From Niastella koreensis GR20-10 (lineage in GTDB: Bacteria; Bacteroidota; Bacteroidia; Chitinophagales; Chitinophagaceae): a DNA stretch of 64,000 nucleotides. Below, piece after piece: positions 62,701 to 64,000 of this stretch. The notes beneath the pieces were generated by a model. That model had not been told where the DNA came from, made no database searches, and was given only the letters and a program-made list of their open reading frames with translations. Both the position numbers and the translations under genes were made by a program. The first letter of the stretch is position 1. Each line of letters starts with the position of its first letter. The stretch covers positions 2,170,001 through 2,234,000 of the forward strand of contig NC_016609.1 of the NCBI RefSeq assembly GCF_000246855.1, read 5' to 3'.

Positions 62701-62825
62701 AGGCTTGTAAGGTGTTCATACAGTTTGCGTGCATATGCCTTACCATTAGATCGGGTATAAGAAATGAAAATATCGTAATTGAAGAAATATGAATAGATGC
62801 TTGATAAAATAAATTTTATTTTCAT
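59781..62825 (-). CDS. TIR-transmembrane-coiled-coil-WD40 protein
   Basis: TIR domain at residues 16-130 (YDIFISYTRS start, FIDNKEAPPGGSL, VLIGTE, and Glu90 in YVQLEFKEF as the expected NADase catalytic residue). One transmembrane helix (166-184, RWVTVTSLTILITSIFAFF), a coiled coil (188-285) and then about 16 WD40-like repeats (325-985) with FSPDGK/IW patterns, e.g. ASFSPDSKSVIASSEDGTAKIW. Sixteen repeats suggest two stacked propellers. The C-terminus (CESCLTCKELLEIANRRVTR... ERKQYL) is a conserved tail in bacterial WD40 effectors. TIR plus WD40 suggests an NAD-depleting abortive-infection effector with a propeller sensor, held at the membrane. Start supported by the TIR start position. It stands alone beyond tRNA-Leu. 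Confidence 0.85.
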   Translation of the reverse strand: MKIKFILSSIYSYFFNYDIFISYTRSNGKAYARKLYEHLTSLDYTCFIDNKEAPPGGSLDGVLMSALKASKTLVLIGTEIALDRKYVQLEFKEFAKTSRPIIPININNAFTHERLESEPWKIIKERDLIWLDETASAVTNGLPSPEVYEGIQNFYAFTKRNVIRRRWVTVTSLTILITSIFAFFQTMDARAQKKVVLAQTETLKARSDSLQKSNERLIVEQKSLEAKTKEAFENAAKAKEQETLALENAEQAKKQQLLAEERIKIAEAEELAMNANAQLNEDPELSILLAREAVKVTPLPLAIAEDVLRRSLKESHVRTTLRWKKEMVLRGLFSPTGKQVLTISSDTARIWETQTGKAISRHPGTALCLNGGIFSRNGRLIATRNEQGNIDIWEAETGRTVSEIKKDFFERLTYAVFSPDGSLVATGGKETKLWNPLTGKKVLTLQTPNGNTSYLCFSPDNKYLFASYEFIDDGCIWEIASGKVITELKTDNQISGAEFSPDGKFVLTFSNPSLNVKVWNPLTGKLVSVLKGQHDWITSASFSPDSKSVIASSEDGTAKIWNISTGEVIASMLGHTAGVTDALFSHDGKLVVTTSKDGTTCLWEKAGRLITKYHGHGGPVNKAEFSPDDHSIITSSADGTSKIWEVLDEKANILLPTTGSVFNIDFSPDNRFVATADEDNKACVWEIASQKIVSEFIHKGSVKSVEYSANGKILLTTDDNRSGPSSWYIWDVQKNKLLTKGHLNPNGKLALSPDNKGVLIADTALTIIDIATGQQKMQRRISDAIKDISFSPDGKYFVTTSGTTAKLWSSSNGTLVSTLRGNTFNLNDNSYRWNIHARFSSNSRYIITSGTDNTARVWITGSEKPVMVIRGDNGILTDADFSPDNRLIATSDDDGTARIRDLLTSKILVQIKAHKNSIDRVTFSRDGRFIATSSYWDGTTGIWSTSTGSSVEKLNGLIRGKAFAPDGKFIATVGDIAKLTRCESCLTCKELLEIANRRVTRTLTADERKQYLRK

Positions 62826-62984
62826 CTCAAAGTTGATTAGTAATTACAAAGAGAATACTTACTATATACGATACTATTCCGTTCGTTGCGCATGTTCTTC
62901 ATGTCTGCATCCTACAGTTTTCGCAGTTCTTAAAATTATGCTTTTCACTGCATTTTTGTACGAAAAGTCACCATTTTCCCTGGT

Positions 62985-63314
62985 TTAAACCTCTTCACAG
63001 GGCAGCCTAAAATCATGTCTTTTAAGGTTTTGCCTGTATCCAGTCTGAAACTTTTTTTGTTCAAAACTCATGAATGCAATATTATGTGGTTGAACCCTGT
63101 TTATAGAAAGTATGGAGGACCATCGCAAATATGCTCCATAAAGCGTGCTATCATTTATGTTAGTCATATTATATTCCGGCAACAGCAGTGAGTCTTTATT
63201 GAATTGTTTTACAGGATCCCATTTTCTTCTGAATTCAACTGTTTTCATGCTATTGGTATACTGGTCTAAATAGATAGCATTAAACACTCTGTTTCTTTGG
63301 TGGTCGTTAGCCAA
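62985..63314 (-). CDS. Hypothetical protein, uncertain start
   Basis: The frame begins with TTG at 63314 and has no ATG near the 5' side; it remains open without a start to about 63368, overlapping the 3' end of the DUF2310 gene. The protein-like content (FNAIYLDQYTNSMKTVEF, LLPEYNMTNINDSTLYGAYL) is reasonable and has no gaps. No family recognised. It is either a TTG-start gene or the 3' part of a decayed one. Confidence 0.4.
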   Translation of the reverse strand: MANDHQRNRVFNAIYLDQYTNSMKTVEFRRKWDPVKQFNKDSLLLPEYNMTNINDSTLYGAYLRWSSILSINRVQPHNIAFMSFEQKKFQTGYRQNLKRHDFRLPCEEV

Positions 63315-63342
63315 GCCGATATTTAAGGAAAATAATTCTGTT

Positions 63343-64000
63343 TCAGGTTTTATTAGAAATCTCCGATACTATTTTGCATCTGTCACATTTGAAGTCATAA
63401 CGATCATGAAGTCTTTTTTTTAACCCCCATTTTTTATTGCAACCCGGGCAGGACCTTGACAAATTATCGCCTTTGAATTTAGTGTAATTGTATAAGAAAT
63501 AATAGGTGGGGATGGAAGTCAGTTCCCCGATCTTTTTGCAAATTTTAAATCCTTGTTTGGATAATGGTGATTTCAGATCCTGCATTTGGTTTAATGCCCA
63601 ACGTTCACCCACTTCACAGTTCATTTGTAAACTGTCACAGGAAATGTAATTGGTTTCCCAGCTTAATATAGGCATGTACCCATAATCGTAATAAACCGGC
63701 AGCCTGTATAGTGGAACAGACTTATTACATGTTCCGCAGGTTAGTGGTGAATCAATCGAAACATAGTTTGTAGTAAGTATAAAAAAATCAGACTTTTTAC
63801 AGGTGCACGGGGTTTTATAGCTATTGGAATATTTACCCACTGTCCTAAACTGTAATGTCGATTTACAAAGCTCTTCCAGTTTTTGGATCTGATTGTTTAC
63901 ATAAAAGTTGTTGTATTTCCTGGCTAGTGAGTTTTTTTCAAGCGTATAAGGAAGGCTGACAATTTTGTTTTCAGCTATATATTGTGATTCTATTTTCCCT
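63343..64000 (-). CDS. DUF2310 zinc-ribbon protein (5' end beyond window)
   Basis: The frame is open to the window edge (at least 219 residues); the GTG at 63840 is internal. Cysteine pairs CTCKK, CGTCNK, CPGCNKKW and CDRCK mark DUF2310 (Zn-ribbon, possibly nucleic-acid binding), with the conserved central WETNYISCDSLQMNCEVGER and GFKICKKIGELTSIPTYYFL. Members commonly lie near Rhs-type toxin genes in Bacteroidota, but the neighbours seen here do not show one. Confidence 0.8.
   Translation of the reverse strand, partial: GKIESQYIAENKIVSLPYTLEKNSLARKYNNFYVNNQIQKLEELCKSTLQFRTVGKYSNSYKTPCTCKKSDFFILTTNYVSIDSPLTCGTCNKSVPLYRLPVYYDYGYMPILSWETNYISCDSLQMNCEVGERWALNQMQDLKSPLSKQGFKICKKIGELTSIPTYYFLYNYTKFKGDNLSRSCPGCNKKWGLKKRLHDRYDFKCDRCKIVSEISNKT

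Noticed and set aside
1-64000. CRISPR arrays, insertion-sequence transposases and rRNA genes
   Set aside because: No regular repeat-spacer pattern, DDE-type transposase or rRNA sequence was found.

Overview
The window looks like chromosomal DNA from a Bacteroidota bacterium of the Chitinophagaceae type (Niastella/Chitinophaga-like). The evidence is several promoters of the Bacteroidota form TAnnTTTG, a FecI-type sigma factor / FecR anti-sigma / STN-carrying TonB receptor / DUF4249 cluster, a DUF5916 protein, HisKA_3 sensor kinases and many lipoproteins. The genus is an inference; no rRNA or marker gene is present.

Positions 1-22863 are an accessory island. Its right end is a large serine recombinase whose reading frame runs over the terminator and 3' half of a tRNA-Pro(CGG) gene. 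Its left end lies outside the window. It carries, in order: the C-terminal part of a UvrD-like helicase; a Shedu (SduA, DUF4263) nuclease; a gamma-glutamylcyclotransferase-like gene flanked by cassette-like direct repeats; a minus-strand trio (HEPN-like protein, small beta-repeat protein, Ser/Thr kinase); an HTH-ImmA/IrrE protease paired with a P63C-domain protein; a 1623-residue protein joining an Mrr-like nuclease, a STAND-type ATPase and a C-terminal GNAT acetyltransferase-like domain; a convergent KAP-family membrane NTPase; and an XRE regulator with tandem operator-like repeats. Next to the recombinase is a mobile-element module: a HEPN gene interrupted by one in-frame amber codon, a conserved hypothetical, a stand-alone receiver, and two small proteins. 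Most of this reads as an anti-phage defence island.

Positions 22.9-59.7 kb look like ordinary chromosome of mixed content: small membrane and lipoproteins, an AraC regulator with a short-chain dehydrogenase, the iron/polymer-uptake-like sigma/anti-sigma/TonB operon, an ADP-ribosylglycohydrolase, a six-hairpin glycosidase, ankyrin and TPR-like proteins, two adjacent sensor-kinase/response-regulator pairs, NAD(P)HX repair enzyme Nnr, a beta-lactamase-fold hydrolase, SerA, a DoxX-like protein, a DUF5916 outer-membrane protein, a Gfo/Idh/MocA oxidoreductase and tRNA-Leu(CAG). Two decayed genes lie at 46-47 kb: a beta-propeller-like secreted protein and a molybdopterin-oxidoreductase fragment beside a ModE-like regulator. 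Intergenic regions contain stuttering degenerate repeats.

Just past tRNA-Leu, 59781-62825 encodes a TIR-transmembrane-coiled-coil-WD40 protein of about 16 repeats, a candidate abortive-infection effector. The window ends in a truncated DUF2310 zinc-ribbon gene. The strongest candidates for undescribed biology are the Mrr-STAND-GNAT protein, the TIR-WD40 protein, and the kinase/beta-repeat/HEPN-like trio.
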